The translations under genes and the position numbers were made by a program. Source: Hathewaya proteolytica DSM 3090 (GTDB taxonomy: Bacteria > Bacillota > Clostridia > Clostridiales > Clostridiaceae). From it: DNA of 23,124 nt. The DNA lies in the NCBI RefSeq assembly GCF_900142225.1, contig NZ_FRAD01000031.1, forward strand, positions 1 to 23,124. The letters run 5' to 3'. Of this stretch, positions 8,060 through 16,133 are shown piece by piece. Each line of letters opens with the position of its first letter. The stretch's first letter is position 1. The notes under the pieces were generated by a model, which did not search any database, was not told where the DNA came from, and saw only the letters and a program-made list of their open reading frames with translations.

Positions 8060-8245
8060 GTGGCACGTAAATCACTAATTGTTAAGTGGGAAAGAGAACC
8101 AAAATTCTCAACAAGAGCTTATACTAGATGCAGATTATGTGGTAGACCACATGCTGTTCTTAAAAAATATGGTATATGCCGTATATGTTTTAGAGAATTA
8201 GCTTACAAAGGTCAAATACCTGGATGTAAGAAAGCAAGTTGGTAA
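8060..8245 (+). CDS. rpsN: 30S ribosomal protein S14, zinc-binding type Z
   Basis: S14 sits in the 30S head. The 61-residue length and the cysteines at 24, 27, 40 and 43 (CRLCGRPH, then CRICF) show the short zinc-containing form rather than the roughly 90-residue zinc-free paralogue used under zinc limitation. Translation starts at GTG 8060 after AAGGAGGG. It lies in the standard rplE-rpsN-rpsH order. Confidence 0.99.
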   Translation: MARKSLIVKWEREPKFSTRAYTRCRLCGRPHAVLKKYGICRICFRELAYKGQIPGCKKASW

Positions 8246-8278
8246 AATACCAGCTGGTTATGAAAGGAGGCAAATAAT

Positions 8279-8677
8279 ATGGGAATGACAGATCCTATTG
8301 CAGATTTACTTACACGTATTAGAAATGCTAATACAGTTGGGCACGAAGTAGTAGAAGTTCCATCATCAAAAATAAAAAAAGCTGTAGTTGACATAATGTT
8401 AAACGAAGGTTATTTAAAAAATATCGAAGAGTACAATGATGGTTCAGTGCCAATGTTAAGACTTACAATGAAATATGGCAACAGCAAACAAAAAGTTATC
8501 ACTGGTCTTAAGAGAATATCTAAACCAGGTTTAAGAGTATATACATCAAAAGAAGAGATACCACAAGTTCTAAGTGGATTAGGTATCGCTATTATTTCAA
8601 CTTCTAAGGGAATAATGACAGATAGAGAAGCTAGAAAAGCAAATGTTGGCGGAGAGGTAATCTGCTACATTTGGTAG
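8279..8677 (+). CDS. rpsH: 30S ribosomal protein S8
   Basis: S8 binds the central domain of 16S rRNA; in E. coli it represses the spc operon, which I cannot test here. The 132-residue product has MTDPIADLLTRIRNAN at residues 3-18. The C-terminal RNA-binding motif STSKGIMTDREARKANVGGE and the ending CYIW are typical. The RBS is AAAGGAGGC. Confidence 0.99.
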   Translation: MGMTDPIADLLTRIRNANTVGHEVVEVPSSKIKKAVVDIMLNEGYLKNIEEYNDGSVPMLRLTMKYGNSKQKVITGLKRISKPGLRVYTSKEEIPQVLSGLGIAIISTSKGIMTDREARKANVGGEVICYIW

Positions 8678-8699
8678 TTTAAAGATAGGAGGTGTGTTT

Positions 8700-9242
8700 A
8701 TGTCAAGAGTAGGAAGACTTCCAATAGCTATTCCTGGTGGTGTTACAGTTAATGTTGCTGATGATAATACAGTAACTGTAAAAGGACCTAAGGGAGAATT
8801 GGTTAAAAAAATGCATAAAGATATAAAAATCGCTGTTGAAGGTGCTGAAGTAGTTGTTACAAGACCAAGCGAAGATAAATTACATAGAGCTTTACACGGG
8901 ACAATAAGAGCTTTAGTAAATAATATGGTAATCGGAGTAACTGAAGGTTATGTTAAAACACTTGAATTAAATGGTGTTGGTTACAGAGCTGAAGTTAAAG
9001 GCAAAAAATTAGTAATGAATTTAGGATATTCACATCCAGTTGAAATAGAACCAGTTGAAGGTGTTACTTTTGAAACACCTGAAGCAACTAAAGTTCTTGT
9101 AAAGGGTATAAACAAGGAGTTAGTTGGAGCAGTAGCTGCTGATGTTAGAGAGTGGAGAAAACCAGAGCCATACAAGGGCAAGGGTATCAAATATTCTAAC
9201 GAAGTTATCAGACGTAAAGAAGGTAAAACAGGTAAGAAGTAG
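8700..9242 (+). CDS. rplF: 50S ribosomal protein L6
   Basis: L6 lies near the factor-binding site on the 50S subunit. The ATG at 8700, a few bases after AGGAGGTG, gives 180 residues starting MSRVGRLPIAIPGGV; an in-frame GTG at 8694 lies within the ribosome binding site and is rejected. The two repeated L6 domains are visible, the second ending with KPEPYKGKGIKYSNEVIRRK. Confidence 0.98.
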   Translation: MSRVGRLPIAIPGGVTVNVADDNTVTVKGPKGELVKKMHKDIKIAVEGAEVVVTRPSEDKLHRALHGTIRALVNNMVIGVTEGYVKTLELNGVGYRAEVKGKKLVMNLGYSHPVEIEPVEGVTFETPEATKVLVKGINKELVGAVAADVREWRKPEPYKGKGIKYSNEVIRRKEGKTGKK

Positions 9243-9289
9243 GCAATAACAGGCCATAATTAAAATAGGTAGAAAGGAGATAACTACTT

Positions 9290-9649
9290 ATGTCTAACAA
9301 GAATAATAGAATGGTATCTAGAGTAAGACGTCACAAGAGAGTACGTGCAAAAATCTCTGGTACAAGTGAAAGACCAAGACTTTCTGTATATAGAAGTTCA
9401 AAAAATATTAGCGCACAGATTATTGATGATGTAGCTGGAGTTACTTTGATTTCCGCTTCTTCATTGGAAAAAGATTTCAGCCAGGCTGGAAGTAATAAAG
9501 AAGCAGCTAAAATAGTTGGAGAAATCCTTGCTAAAAGAGCTTTAGAAAAGGGTATAAGCGAAGTAGTATTCGACAGAGGTGGATACATATACCACGGAAG
9601 AGTTAAAGAGTTAGCAGAAGGAGCTAGAGAAGCAGGGCTTCAATTCTAG
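9290..9649 (+). CDS. rplR: 50S ribosomal protein L18
   Basis: L18 binds 5S rRNA. The 119-residue product has a basic N-terminus (VRRHKRVRAKISGTSERPRL) and the typical C-terminal YHGRVKELAEGAREAGLQF. The ATG at 9290 follows AAAGGAGA with slightly long spacing. rpsE starts 18 bp downstream. Confidence 0.98.
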   Translation: MSNKNNRMVSRVRRHKRVRAKISGTSERPRLSVYRSSKNISAQIIDDVAGVTLISASSLEKDFSQAGSNKEAAKIVGEILAKRALEKGISEVVFDRGGYIYHGRVKELAEGAREAGLQF

Positions 9650-9666
9650 AAGAAGGAGGGGAATAT

Positions 9667-10164
9667 ATGAAAATCGATGCATCTAATTTAGAATTAAAAG
9701 AAAAAGTTGTACATCTAAATAGAGTTGCTAAAGTTGTTAAAGGTGGAAGAAATTTCAGATTTAGCGCTTTAGTTGTAGTTGGTGACGAAAATGGTCACGT
9801 AGGAGTTGGAACAGGAAAAGCTGTTGAAATTCCAGATGCTATTAGAAAAGCAGTCGAAGACGCTAAGAAACATTTAGTAAATGTTGCTATAGTAGATGGT
9901 ACAATTCCTCATAGACTTTATGGAGAATTTGGAACAGGTAAGATATTACTTATGCCAGCTGTAGAAGGTACAGGAGTTATCGCTGGAGGACCAGCAAGAT
10001 ACGTACTTGAACTAGCAGGTTTACAAAACGTAAGAGCCAAATCTTTAGGATCAAACAATCCTAAGAACATGGTTAACGCTACAATTAATGGATTAGCAAA
10101 TTTAAGAACAGCTGAACAAATTGCCGCTTTAAGAGGCAAAACAGTTGAAGAAATCTTAGGATAG
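9667..10164 (+). CDS. rpsE: 30S ribosomal protein S5
   Basis: S5 is in the 30S body at the mRNA entry and helps decoding fidelity. The 165-residue product contains the double-stranded-RNA-binding-like N-terminal domain with GGRNFRFSALVVVGDENGHV, where spectinomycin-resistance changes occur in other species; the segment looks standard. A C-terminal GTGVIAGGPARYVLELAG segment follows. The start follows AAGGAGGGG. Confidence 0.99.
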   Translation: MKIDASNLELKEKVVHLNRVAKVVKGGRNFRFSALVVVGDENGHVGVGTGKAVEIPDAIRKAVEDAKKHLVNVAIVDGTIPHRLYGEFGTGKILLMPAVEGTGVIAGGPARYVLELAGLQNVRAKSLGSNNPKNMVNATINGLANLRTAEQIAALRGKTVEEILG

Positions 10165-10175
10165 GAGGGATTCCC

Positions 10176-10355
10176 TTGGCAAAACTAAGAATAACTTTGA
10201 GAAGAAGTTTAATAGGAAGAAAAAAAGATCAGATAGCTACAGTTAATGCATTGGGTTTGAGAAAAATCAATGATTCTGTAGAACGTGAAGAAAATCCTCA
10301 AATCAGAGGTATGATCACAAAAGTAGATTTTCTCCTAGATGTAGAGGAAATATAG
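10176..10355 (+). CDS. rpmD: 50S ribosomal protein L30
   Basis: This 59-residue gene starts at TTG 10176 after AGGAGGG and lies 11 bp after rpsE. The product begins MAKLRITLRRSLIGRKKDQI and contains the conserved ATVNALGLRKIN segment. Length and the rpsE-rpmD-rplO position both fit L30. L30 binds 23S rRNA and is absent from some bacteria, but is intact here. Confidence 0.96.
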   Translation: MAKLRITLRRSLIGRKKDQIATVNALGLRKINDSVEREENPQIRGMITKVDFLLDVEEI

Positions 10356-10385
10356 TACAAATAAATATAGGAGGAGGTGCCAATT

Positions 10386-10826
10386 ATGAAATTACATGAT
10401 TTAAGACCAGCAGAAGGTTCAACACATAGCTCTAAAAGAGTAGGCAGAGGTACTGCTTCTGGATGGGGTAAAACAGCTGGTAGAGGTGAAAATGGACAGA
10501 ATTCAAGATCAGGTGGCGGAGTTAGACCTGGATTTGAAGGTGGACAGATGCCTTTATATAGAAGATTACCTAAAAGAGGTTTTACAAATATCTTTGCTAA
10601 AGAGATTATAAGCATCAATGTAGATAGATTGAACATATTTGAAAACGGCACAGAGATTACACCAGAATTACTTTTAGAAAAAAGAGTTATTAGTAAGATA
10701 TGTGACGGCGTAAAAATATTAGGAAACGGCGAACTTGAAAAATCATTGACAGTTAAAGCACATAAATTCTCAAAATCTGCAGCAGAAAAGATAGAAAAAG
10801 CTGGAGGAAAAGTAGAGGTGATTTAG
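10386..10826 (+). CDS. rplO: 50S ribosomal protein L15
   Basis: L15 is a late-assembly 50S protein. The ATG at 10386, a few bases after GGAGGAGGTG, gives 146 residues starting MKLHDLRPAEGS; an in-frame GTG at 10377 is part of the ribosome binding site. The glycine- and arginine-rich N-terminal extension (residues 20-50, with GRGTASGWGKTAGRGENGQ and GGQMPLYRRLPKRGF) threads into 23S rRNA. secY begins 2 bp after its stop, with its ribosome binding site inside rplO. Confidence 0.98.
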   Translation: MKLHDLRPAEGSTHSSKRVGRGTASGWGKTAGRGENGQNSRSGGGVRPGFEGGQMPLYRRLPKRGFTNIFAKEIISINVDRLNIFENGTEITPELLLEKRVISKICDGVKILGNGELEKSLTVKAHKFSKSAAEKIEKAGGKVEVI

Positions 10827-10827
10827 C

Positions 10828-12105
10828 ATGCTAGCTACACTGCGTAATGCCTGGAAAACACCTGAATTGAGAAGAAGAATGATATTCACTTTTATGATGC
10901 TTGTTATTTTCAGGATGGGAAATTTTATTCCTGTCCCTGGAATTAACACTGAAGCTATTAAGCAAAGTGTTGTCAGCTCTGAAAACTTATTTGGGTTTTA
11001 TGATATGATATCAGGAGGAGCTTTTAGTAATTTTAGTATTTTTGCTATGGGAGTTACACCATATATAAATGCATCCATTATAATGCAGTTGTTGACTGAG
11101 GTACTTCCAAAGTTGAGTCAATTATCTAAGGAAGGCCATGATGGTAGACAAAAAATACAAAACATTACTAGATATGTCGCATTGGTAATCGGAGTAGTTG
11201 AGGGAATAGGTATTTATGCTTTACTTAGAAGCAAGGGGGCAGTTTCTGCATCTTCTATGAGTATGTGGATAATTGTTTTGACAATAAGTACGGCATCAGT
11301 TTTTCTGGTATGGCTAGGTGAACAAATCACTACTAAGGGAATAGGAAATGGTGTTTCTCTTATCATAATGGTTAACATTCTATCAAGAATACCTCAGTCT
11401 GTTATAACAATGGTTACATCTGTTAAGACTGGTAATACAACCTTTATGGTTCCACTTGCAATTTTAGCGGTAATCATGTTGTTATTGTTGGTAGTAGTCA
11501 TAGTTAATTTAAGTGAGAGAAGAGTTCCAGTTCAGTATGCTGGGAAAGCAGCGGGCAGCAAGGTATTTAAAGGACAGTCCTCAAGTATTCCAATAAATAT
11601 GAGTAACTCTGCGGTTCTAGCAATAATTTTTGCAACATCTTTTTTACAAATGCCATATATGTTAGCTCAAACATGGCCAAATCACGCCATATCAAAATTT
11701 ATATTGACTAGTAAGTTCAGCGTATTTGTGCCTAAAGCTTGGATCTATATAATAACATTTGTAATATTAATCGTATTGTTCTCTGTATTCTATACTTCAA
11801 TAACTTTTAAGCCAGACGAAATGTCAGAGAACATGCATAAATCATCAGGATTTATCCCAGGTATTAGACCGGGAGAACCTACAACAAGATATCTTGAGGG
11901 AATTTTAAATAAAACAGCAGTTCTTGGCGGAATTTTTGCATCAATCATAGCAGTTTTCCCTATAGTAGTTGGAAAGTATACACCATTTGACTCTTTGTCA
12001 TTGGGTGGAACAGCATTACTCATCGTTGTAGGTGTGGCAGTTGAAACTACAAGACAAATAGAGTCGCAATTAGTTATGAGAAGCTATGAAGGATTCTTAA
12101 AGTAA
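10828..12105 (+). CDS. secY: Protein translocase subunit SecY
   Basis: SecY is the pore of the Sec translocon in the cytoplasmic membrane, partnered by SecE, SecG and SecA. The 425-residue product has about ten hydrophobic segments, a lateral gate and plug region near residues 40-75 (FYDMISGGAFSNFSIFAMG), and the cytoplasmic loop motif FIPGIRPGEPTTRYLE near residues 343-358. It starts almost directly after rplO, the usual spc operon position, which couples translocon supply to ribosome supply. Confidence 0.99.
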   Translation: MLATLRNAWKTPELRRRMIFTFMMLVIFRMGNFIPVPGINTEAIKQSVVSSENLFGFYDMISGGAFSNFSIFAMGVTPYINASIIMQLLTEVLPKLSQLSKEGHDGRQKIQNITRYVALVIGVVEGIGIYALLRSKGAVSASSMSMWIIVLTISTASVFLVWLGEQITTKGIGNGVSLIIMVNILSRIPQSVITMVTSVKTGNTTFMVPLAILAVIMLLLLVVVIVNLSERRVPVQYAGKAAGSKVFKGQSSSIPINMSNSAVLAIIFATSFLQMPYMLAQTWPNHAISKFILTSKFSVFVPKAWIYIITFVILIVLFSVFYTSITFKPDEMSENMHKSSGFIPGIRPGEPTTRYLEGILNKTAVLGGIFASIIAVFPIVVGKYTPFDSLSLGGTALLIVVGVAVETTRQIESQLVMRSYEGFLK

Positions 12106-12118
12106 TGGAGATGATTGT

Positions 12119-12769
12119 ATGAAAATAATTTTACTAGGTCCTCCGGGAGCTGGAAAAGGTACACAGGCAAAGTCAATTAGCAATAAGTATTCTTTGCCTC
12201 ATATATCTACAGGTGATATTTTTAGATATAATATTACTCAGAAAACCCCACTAGGAATCGAGGCCAAAGGTTATATGGATAAAGGTGCTTTGGTTCCAGA
12301 TGAATTGACAATAAATCTGGTTAAAGATAGAATAGCTAAAGACGACTGTAAAAATGGTTTTCTTTTAGATGGATTTCCAAGAACAGTTGCACAAGCAGAA
12401 GCTTTGGAAAAGGCATTGGCGGATATGGATGATAAGGTGGACGTAGCTTTATTGATCGATGTTCCAAGAAAAGACATATTTGAAAGAATGACAGGCAGAA
12501 GAGTTTGTCCTACTTGTGGAGCTAGCTATCATATTAAGTTTAATCCACCTAAAGAAGGCGGTAAATGCGATCTATGCGGTGCTGAAGTGATTCAGCGTGC
12601 AGACGATGCAGAAGAAACTGTTGAAACAAGATTAGATACTTATGAAAAACAGACCAAACCTCTTGTGGACTTCTATAATGGAAGAAATCAGCTAGTAGCA
12701 GTTGACGGAAGCCAGGACATCAGTGTTGTTTTTGAGCTGATTTGTGAGAAGCTTGATGCAATAAAATAG
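12119..12769 (+). CDS. adk: Adenylate kinase (zinc-LID type)
   Basis: Adk interconverts ATP + AMP and 2 ADP. The 216-residue product has the P-loop GPPGAGKGT at residues 7-15 and the AMP-binding GFPRT motif at residues 85-89. The LID domain has cysteines at 130, 133, 150 and 153, a structural zinc site common in Gram-positive enzymes. It follows secY by 13 bp. The map gene that often comes next is not present; the following 105 bp are non-coding. Confidence 0.99.
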   Translation: MKIILLGPPGAGKGTQAKSISNKYSLPHISTGDIFRYNITQKTPLGIEAKGYMDKGALVPDELTINLVKDRIAKDDCKNGFLLDGFPRTVAQAEALEKALADMDDKVDVALLIDVPRKDIFERMTGRRVCPTCGASYHIKFNPPKEGGKCDLCGAEVIQRADDAEETVETRLDTYEKQTKPLVDFYNGRNQLVAVDGSQDISVVFELICEKLDAIK

Positions 12770-12874
12770 TTTCTTCGGGTAAAGAGAAAGAACAGAAGAC
12801 CATAGTATGTATTAATTTTAATGTGGGGAAAATAGTAATAAGTTCTTTGTTAGGAAATGCAGAGGTGAATTGTA

Positions 12875-13156
12875 TTGAACGATGATAACCCGTTGGGTCA
12901 AATTGTATATTCTAAAGCTGGTAGAGATCAGGGCGAATACTACATTGTTGTTGGTTTACTAAATGAAGATTATGTGTATATATGCAATGGACGCACTCGA
13001 AGGATTGAAAAGCCAAAGAAAAAAAAGTGTAAGCATCTGGTTTTTACAGGAACTTATTCTGAAGAAATTAAAGAAGCCATTTTAAATGGAAACTGTATTA
13101 GCAATTCTAAAGTAAAGAATTCTTTGGATTGCTTGCAACCCAATAAGGAGGTTTGA
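12875..13156 (+). CDS. KOW-domain RNA-binding protein (L14e-like)
   Basis: This 93-residue protein starts at TTG 12875 a few bases after AGAGGTGA. The N-terminal half (GQIVYSKAGRDQGEYYIVVG, then YVYICNGRTRRIEKPKKKK) matches the KOW/L14e-like RNA-binding fold encoded between map and infA in many clostridia. The C-terminal half is short and less conserved (GNCISNSKVKNSLDC). A role in rRNA binding or ribosome function is inferred from fold and location; no function has been shown. It lies 7 bp before infA. Confidence 0.85.
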   Translation: MNDDNPLGQIVYSKAGRDQGEYYIVVGLLNEDYVYICNGRTRRIEKPKKKKCKHLVFTGTYSEEIKEAILNGNCISNSKVKNSLDCLQPNKEV

Positions 13157-13163
13157 TTACCTT

Positions 13164-13382
13164 ATGTCAAAAAGTGATGTAATCGAAATGCAAGGCGTTG
13201 TTACCGATTCTTTACCTAATGCAACATTTGAAGTTGAATTAGAAAGTGGTCATAAAATATTAGCACACATTTCAGGTAAGTTAAGAATGAATTTTATTAA
13301 AATATTACCGGGTGATAAAGTAAAAGTGGAGCTATCTCCTTATGATTTAACTCGTGGAAGAATTGTATGGAGAGACAAATAG
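13164..13382 (+). CDS. infA: Translation initiation factor IF-1
   Basis: IF-1 binds the 30S A site during initiation. The 72-residue product is a single OB-fold (S1-like) domain with MQGVVTDSLPNATFEVELES, the loop HISGKLRMNFIKILPGD and a C-terminal LTRGRIVWRDK. The ATG at 13164 follows AAGGAGG at the end of the KOW gene, slightly distant at 12 nt. rpmJ follows 16 bp later. Confidence 0.99.
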   Translation: MSKSDVIEMQGVVTDSLPNATFEVELESGHKILAHISGKLRMNFIKILPGDKVKVELSPYDLTRGRIVWRDK

Positions 13383-13398
13383 TAAGGAGGGTTAAAAG

Positions 13399-13512
13399 AT
13401 GAAAGTTAGACCATCAGTAAAGCCTATTTGCGAAAAATGCAAAGTTATAAAGAGAAAAGGAAAAGTAATGGTTATCTGTGAAAATCCTAAACACAAGCAA
13501 AGACAAGGCTAA
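13399..13512 (+). CDS. rpmJ: 50S ribosomal protein L36 (zinc-binding)
   Basis: The 37-residue product starts [17 protein letters not shown] at ATG 13399 after AAGGAGGG. Cysteines 11, 14 and 27 and His32 form the zinc ribbon of the C+ form. It is in the conserved infA-rpmJ-rpsM order. A 155-bp gap with hairpins separates it from rpsM, longer than other gaps in the cluster. Confidence 0.98.
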
Positions 13513-13513
13513 A

Positions 13514-13667
13514 TTTCCTATGTAAATAGGATTTGAAGTAAAAACACTTTAGGAGCGGCTGCTAGTGGAGATTAGTTCTCTCTACTCCTAAAAGTTTTAT
13601 ATAAACATATAAAGTATCATGACACACTACAGATAGTGTATTAAAACCTAGGAGGTGTAAATAGCAT
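13514..13667 (+). promoter_or_regulatory. Hairpin-rich leader or attenuator between rpmJ and rpsM
   Basis: Three stems are visible. The first is TCCTAT/ATAGGA with a GTAA loop (about 13516-13531). The second is a long hairpin (13548-13592) with outer 8-bp stem TTTAGGAG/CTCCTAAA and inner stem 13563-13571 with 13577-13584, followed by AGTTTTATAT. The third is ACACT/AGTGT (13624-13628 with 13635-13639), about 10 nt before the rpsM ribosome binding site. The middle one resembles a weak terminator, so the region could set the ratio of spc to alpha genes or bind a ribosomal protein. No confident promoter is seen. Confidence 0.5.
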
Positions 13668-14036
13668 ATGGCAAGAATAGCAGGTGTCGACCTACCAAGA
13701 GAAAAAAGAGTTGAAATCGGTCTTACATATATATTTGGACTTGGTTTACCAACAGCTCATAAGATTCTTAAAGATACTGGAGTAAATCCAGACACTAGAA
13801 TTAAAGATTTAACTGAAGAAGAAGTTGGAGCTTTAAGAGATTATATAAATAAGCATTTCACAGTTGAAGGTGACCTAAGAAGAAAGATCGCATTAGACAT
13901 AAAGAGATTAACTGAAATAGGATGTTATAGAGGAATTAGACATAGAAAAGGACTTCCAGTTAGAGGTCAGAAGACTAAGACTAATGCAAGAACAAGAAAA
14001 GGTCCTAAGAAGACTATCGCTAATAAGAAGAAATAA
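13668..14036 (+). CDS. rpsM: 30S ribosomal protein S13
   Basis: S13 bridges the 30S head to the 50S subunit and contacts P-site tRNA. The 122-residue product begins MARIAGVDLPREKRVEIGLT and has the helix-two-turn region. The basic tail GLPVRGQKTKTNARTRKGPK runs along the head. The start follows TAGGAGGTG. It opens the alpha-operon block. Confidence 0.99.
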   Translation: MARIAGVDLPREKRVEIGLTYIFGLGLPTAHKILKDTGVNPDTRIKDLTEEEVGALRDYINKHFTVEGDLRRKIALDIKRLTEIGCYRGIRHRKGLPVRGQKTKTNARTRKGPKKTIANKKK

Positions 14037-14057
14037 TAAAAGATAGGAGGGATGATC

Positions 14058-14453
14058 GTGGCACCTAAAAATGTTAAAAGATCAAAAAGAAGAAAAGAAA
14101 AGAAAAACGTTGAACACGGTTGTGCACATATAAAATCAACATTTAATAATTCTATAGTAACTTTAACCGATCGCGCTGGTAACTGCTTATCATGGGCAAG
14201 TTCTGGTGGATTAGGTTTCAAAGGTTCTAAAAAAGGAACTCCATTTGCTGCACAGATGGCTGCTGAAACTGCTGCTGGTGTAGCTATGGAACACGGTTTA
14301 AGAAGTATTGAAGTTTTTGTAAAGGGACCAGGAGCTGGTAGAGAAGCTGCTATAAGATCACTACAGGCTGCAGGACTAGAGATAACATTGATTAAAGATG
14401 TTACTCCAATCCCACACAACGGTTGTAGACCACCAAAGAGAAGAAGAATTTAG
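14058..14453 (+). CDS. rpsK: 30S ribosomal protein S11
   Basis: S11 is on the 30S platform. I prefer GTG 14058 (131 residues, MAPKNVKRSKRRKEKKN) because it is 6 nt from AGGAGGG; the ATG at 14052 touches that site. Conserved blocks are HIKSTFNNSIVTLTDRAGN and GPGAGREAAIRSLQAAGLE, with the ending PIPHNGCRPPKRRRI. Confidence 0.97.
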   Translation: MAPKNVKRSKRRKEKKNVEHGCAHIKSTFNNSIVTLTDRAGNCLSWASSGGLGFKGSKKGTPFAAQMAAETAAGVAMEHGLRSIEVFVKGPGAGREAAIRSLQAAGLEITLIKDVTPIPHNGCRPPKRRRI

Positions 14454-14489
14454 TTTTTTATAATATAGATATAGGAGGTGTAGTTATTC

Positions 14490-15110
14490 ATGGCAAGATA
14501 TACAGGACCTGTTTGCAGGCTATGTAGAAGAGAAGGAATAAAATTATTCCTTAAAGGTGATAGATGTTATTCAGATAAGTGCTCTGTTGCAAAAAGAGGT
14601 TATGCACCAGGTCAGCACGGACAGAGTAGATCAAAATTATCTAACTATGGATTACAGTTAAGAGAAAAACAGAAAGCTAAGAGAGTATATGGTATACTTG
14701 AAAAGCAATTTAGAAAATACTATGAAAATGCCGAGAAACAGAGAGGCATCACTGGTGAAAATCTTTTAAGATTATTGGAAATGAGATTGGATGCAGTAGC
14801 ATATAAATTAGGATACGGAAAATCAAGAAATGAGGCTAGACAGCTAGTTACTCATGGTCATTTCCTTGTTAACGGCAGCAAAGTTGACATCCCATCATAC
14901 AGATTAAAAGTTAATGACGTTGTATCTGTATGTGAAAAGAGCAGAGGAACTGAGACATTCAAGTTCTTCAGCGAAAACCCTAAAACATTACCATCATGGA
15001 TTCAAGATGACAGAACTAGCTATAGCGCTAAGATTGTAGCGGTTCCAGCAAGAGAAGACATCGATGTACCAGTTAATGAAACTCTAATCGTTGAGTTATA
15101 CAGTAAATAA
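14490..15110 (+). CDS. rpsD: 30S ribosomal protein S4 (zinc-binding type)
   Basis: S4 nucleates 30S assembly and guards decoding accuracy. The 206-residue product begins MARYTGPVCRLCRREGIK. Cysteines 9, 12, 26 and 31 form the N-terminal zinc finger of the C+ form. The S4 RNA-binding domain appears near residues 91-155 (MRLDAVAYKLGYGKSRNEAR, then HGHFLVNGSKVDIPSY). It lies in the alpha operon next to rpoA. Confidence 0.99.
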   Translation: MARYTGPVCRLCRREGIKLFLKGDRCYSDKCSVAKRGYAPGQHGQSRSKLSNYGLQLREKQKAKRVYGILEKQFRKYYENAEKQRGITGENLLRLLEMRLDAVAYKLGYGKSRNEARQLVTHGHFLVNGSKVDIPSYRLKVNDVVSVCEKSRGTETFKFFSENPKTLPSWIQDDRTSYSAKIVAVPAREDIDVPVNETLIVELYSK

Positions 15111-15131
15111 TAGATTAGAATAATCAGTTGC

Positions 15132-15143
15132 CCTCAAATGAGG
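15132..15143 (+). other. Small hairpin upstream of rpoA
   Basis: CCTC-AAAT-GAGG forms a 4-bp stem in the 63-bp gap between rpsD and rpoA, without a U tract. It may be a processing or spacing element; significance is doubtful. Confidence 0.3.
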
Positions 15144-15173
15144 TTTACATAATTAATCGGGAGGGTTTATTAG

Positions 15174-16121
15174 ATGTTAGAAATAGAAAAGCCAAAAATA
15201 GAGTGTGTAGAATGTCGAGAAGATGACTCCTATGGCAAATTTGTCGTAGAGCCGTTAGAAAGAGGATACGGTATTACTTTAGGTAATTCTCTTAGAAGAA
15301 TACTTTTATCTTCTCTACCAGGTGCAGCAGCCAACAGTATAAAAATTGAGGGTGTGCTCCATGAATTTTCCACTGTTAAGGGTGTTAAAGAAGATGTAGC
15401 AGAACTGATTCTTAATGTTAAAGAATTGGCAGTGAAAATGTACGGAGACGGAGCTACTACAATTTACATTGATGCGGAAGGTCCTGGAGAGGTTCTTGCT
15501 AAAGATATTAAAACTGGTGGAAATATAGAGATAATCAACAAAGATTTACATATTGCGACTTTAGACGATGGTGGCAAGTTATATATGGAAATCAATGTTA
15601 GTAAGGGAAGAGGTTATGTGTCTCAAGCTAAGAATAAATCTGATGATTTACCTATATCAGTTATTCCAGTTGATTCAATATATACACCTGTTAAAAGAGT
15701 AAACTATATAGTTGAAAATACGAGAGTAGGTCAGATTACAGACTATGATAAATTAACTCTTGAGGTTTGGACTAACGGTACAATAAGTCCTCAAGAAGCT
15801 GTTAGTTTATCAGCTAAAATACTAATAGAGCATTTTAAACTTTTCTTATCACTAATCGATCATGCAGATGATATGGAGATAATGGTAGAGAAGGAAGAGG
15901 ACAAGAAAGAAAAAGTTCTTGAGATGACTATTGAAGAACTAGACCTGTCAGTTCGAAGCTACAATTGTTTAAAGAGAGCAGGAATAAATACAGTACAGGA
16001 GCTAACTGAAAGATCCATTGAAGATATGATGAAGGTTAGAAATCTTGGAAGGAAATCTCTCGAAGAAGTACAACACAAACTAAAAGATTTAAACCTAGGC
16101 TTAAGAAAAAGTGAAGAATAA
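15174..16121 (+). CDS. rpoA: DNA-directed RNA polymerase subunit alpha
   Basis: RpoA dimerises to scaffold beta and beta' and contacts UP elements and activators. The 315-residue product has the N-terminal domain motif YGITLGNSLRRILLSSLPGA, an acidic and basic linker (EKEEDKKEKV), and a C-terminal domain with SVRSYNCLKRAGINTVQEL and VRNLGRKSLEE. Arginine and lysine positions equivalent to E. coli Arg265 and Lys298, used for DNA contact, are present. The RBS is GGGAGGG. Confidence 0.99.
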   Translation: MLEIEKPKIECVECREDDSYGKFVVEPLERGYGITLGNSLRRILLSSLPGAAANSIKIEGVLHEFSTVKGVKEDVAELILNVKELAVKMYGDGATTIYIDAEGPGEVLAKDIKTGGNIEIINKDLHIATLDDGGKLYMEINVSKGRGYVSQAKNKSDDLPISVIPVDSIYTPVKRVNYIVENTRVGQITDYDKLTLEVWTNGTISPQEAVSLSAKILIEHFKLFLSLIDHADDMEIMVEKEEDKKEKVLEMTIEELDLSVRSYNCLKRAGINTVQELTERSIEDMMKVRNLGRKSLEEVQHKLKDLNLGLRKSEE

Positions 16122-16133
16122 GGAGGTAGAGCT

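Noticed and set aside
12770..12874. Remnant of map
   Set aside because: I looked for methionine aminopeptidase fragments in all frames and saw none; the gap is too short and uninformative.
13967..14419. 150-codon minus-strand frame across rpsM and rpsK
   Set aside because: Antisense to two certain ribosomal genes, low-complexity composition, no ribosome binding site.
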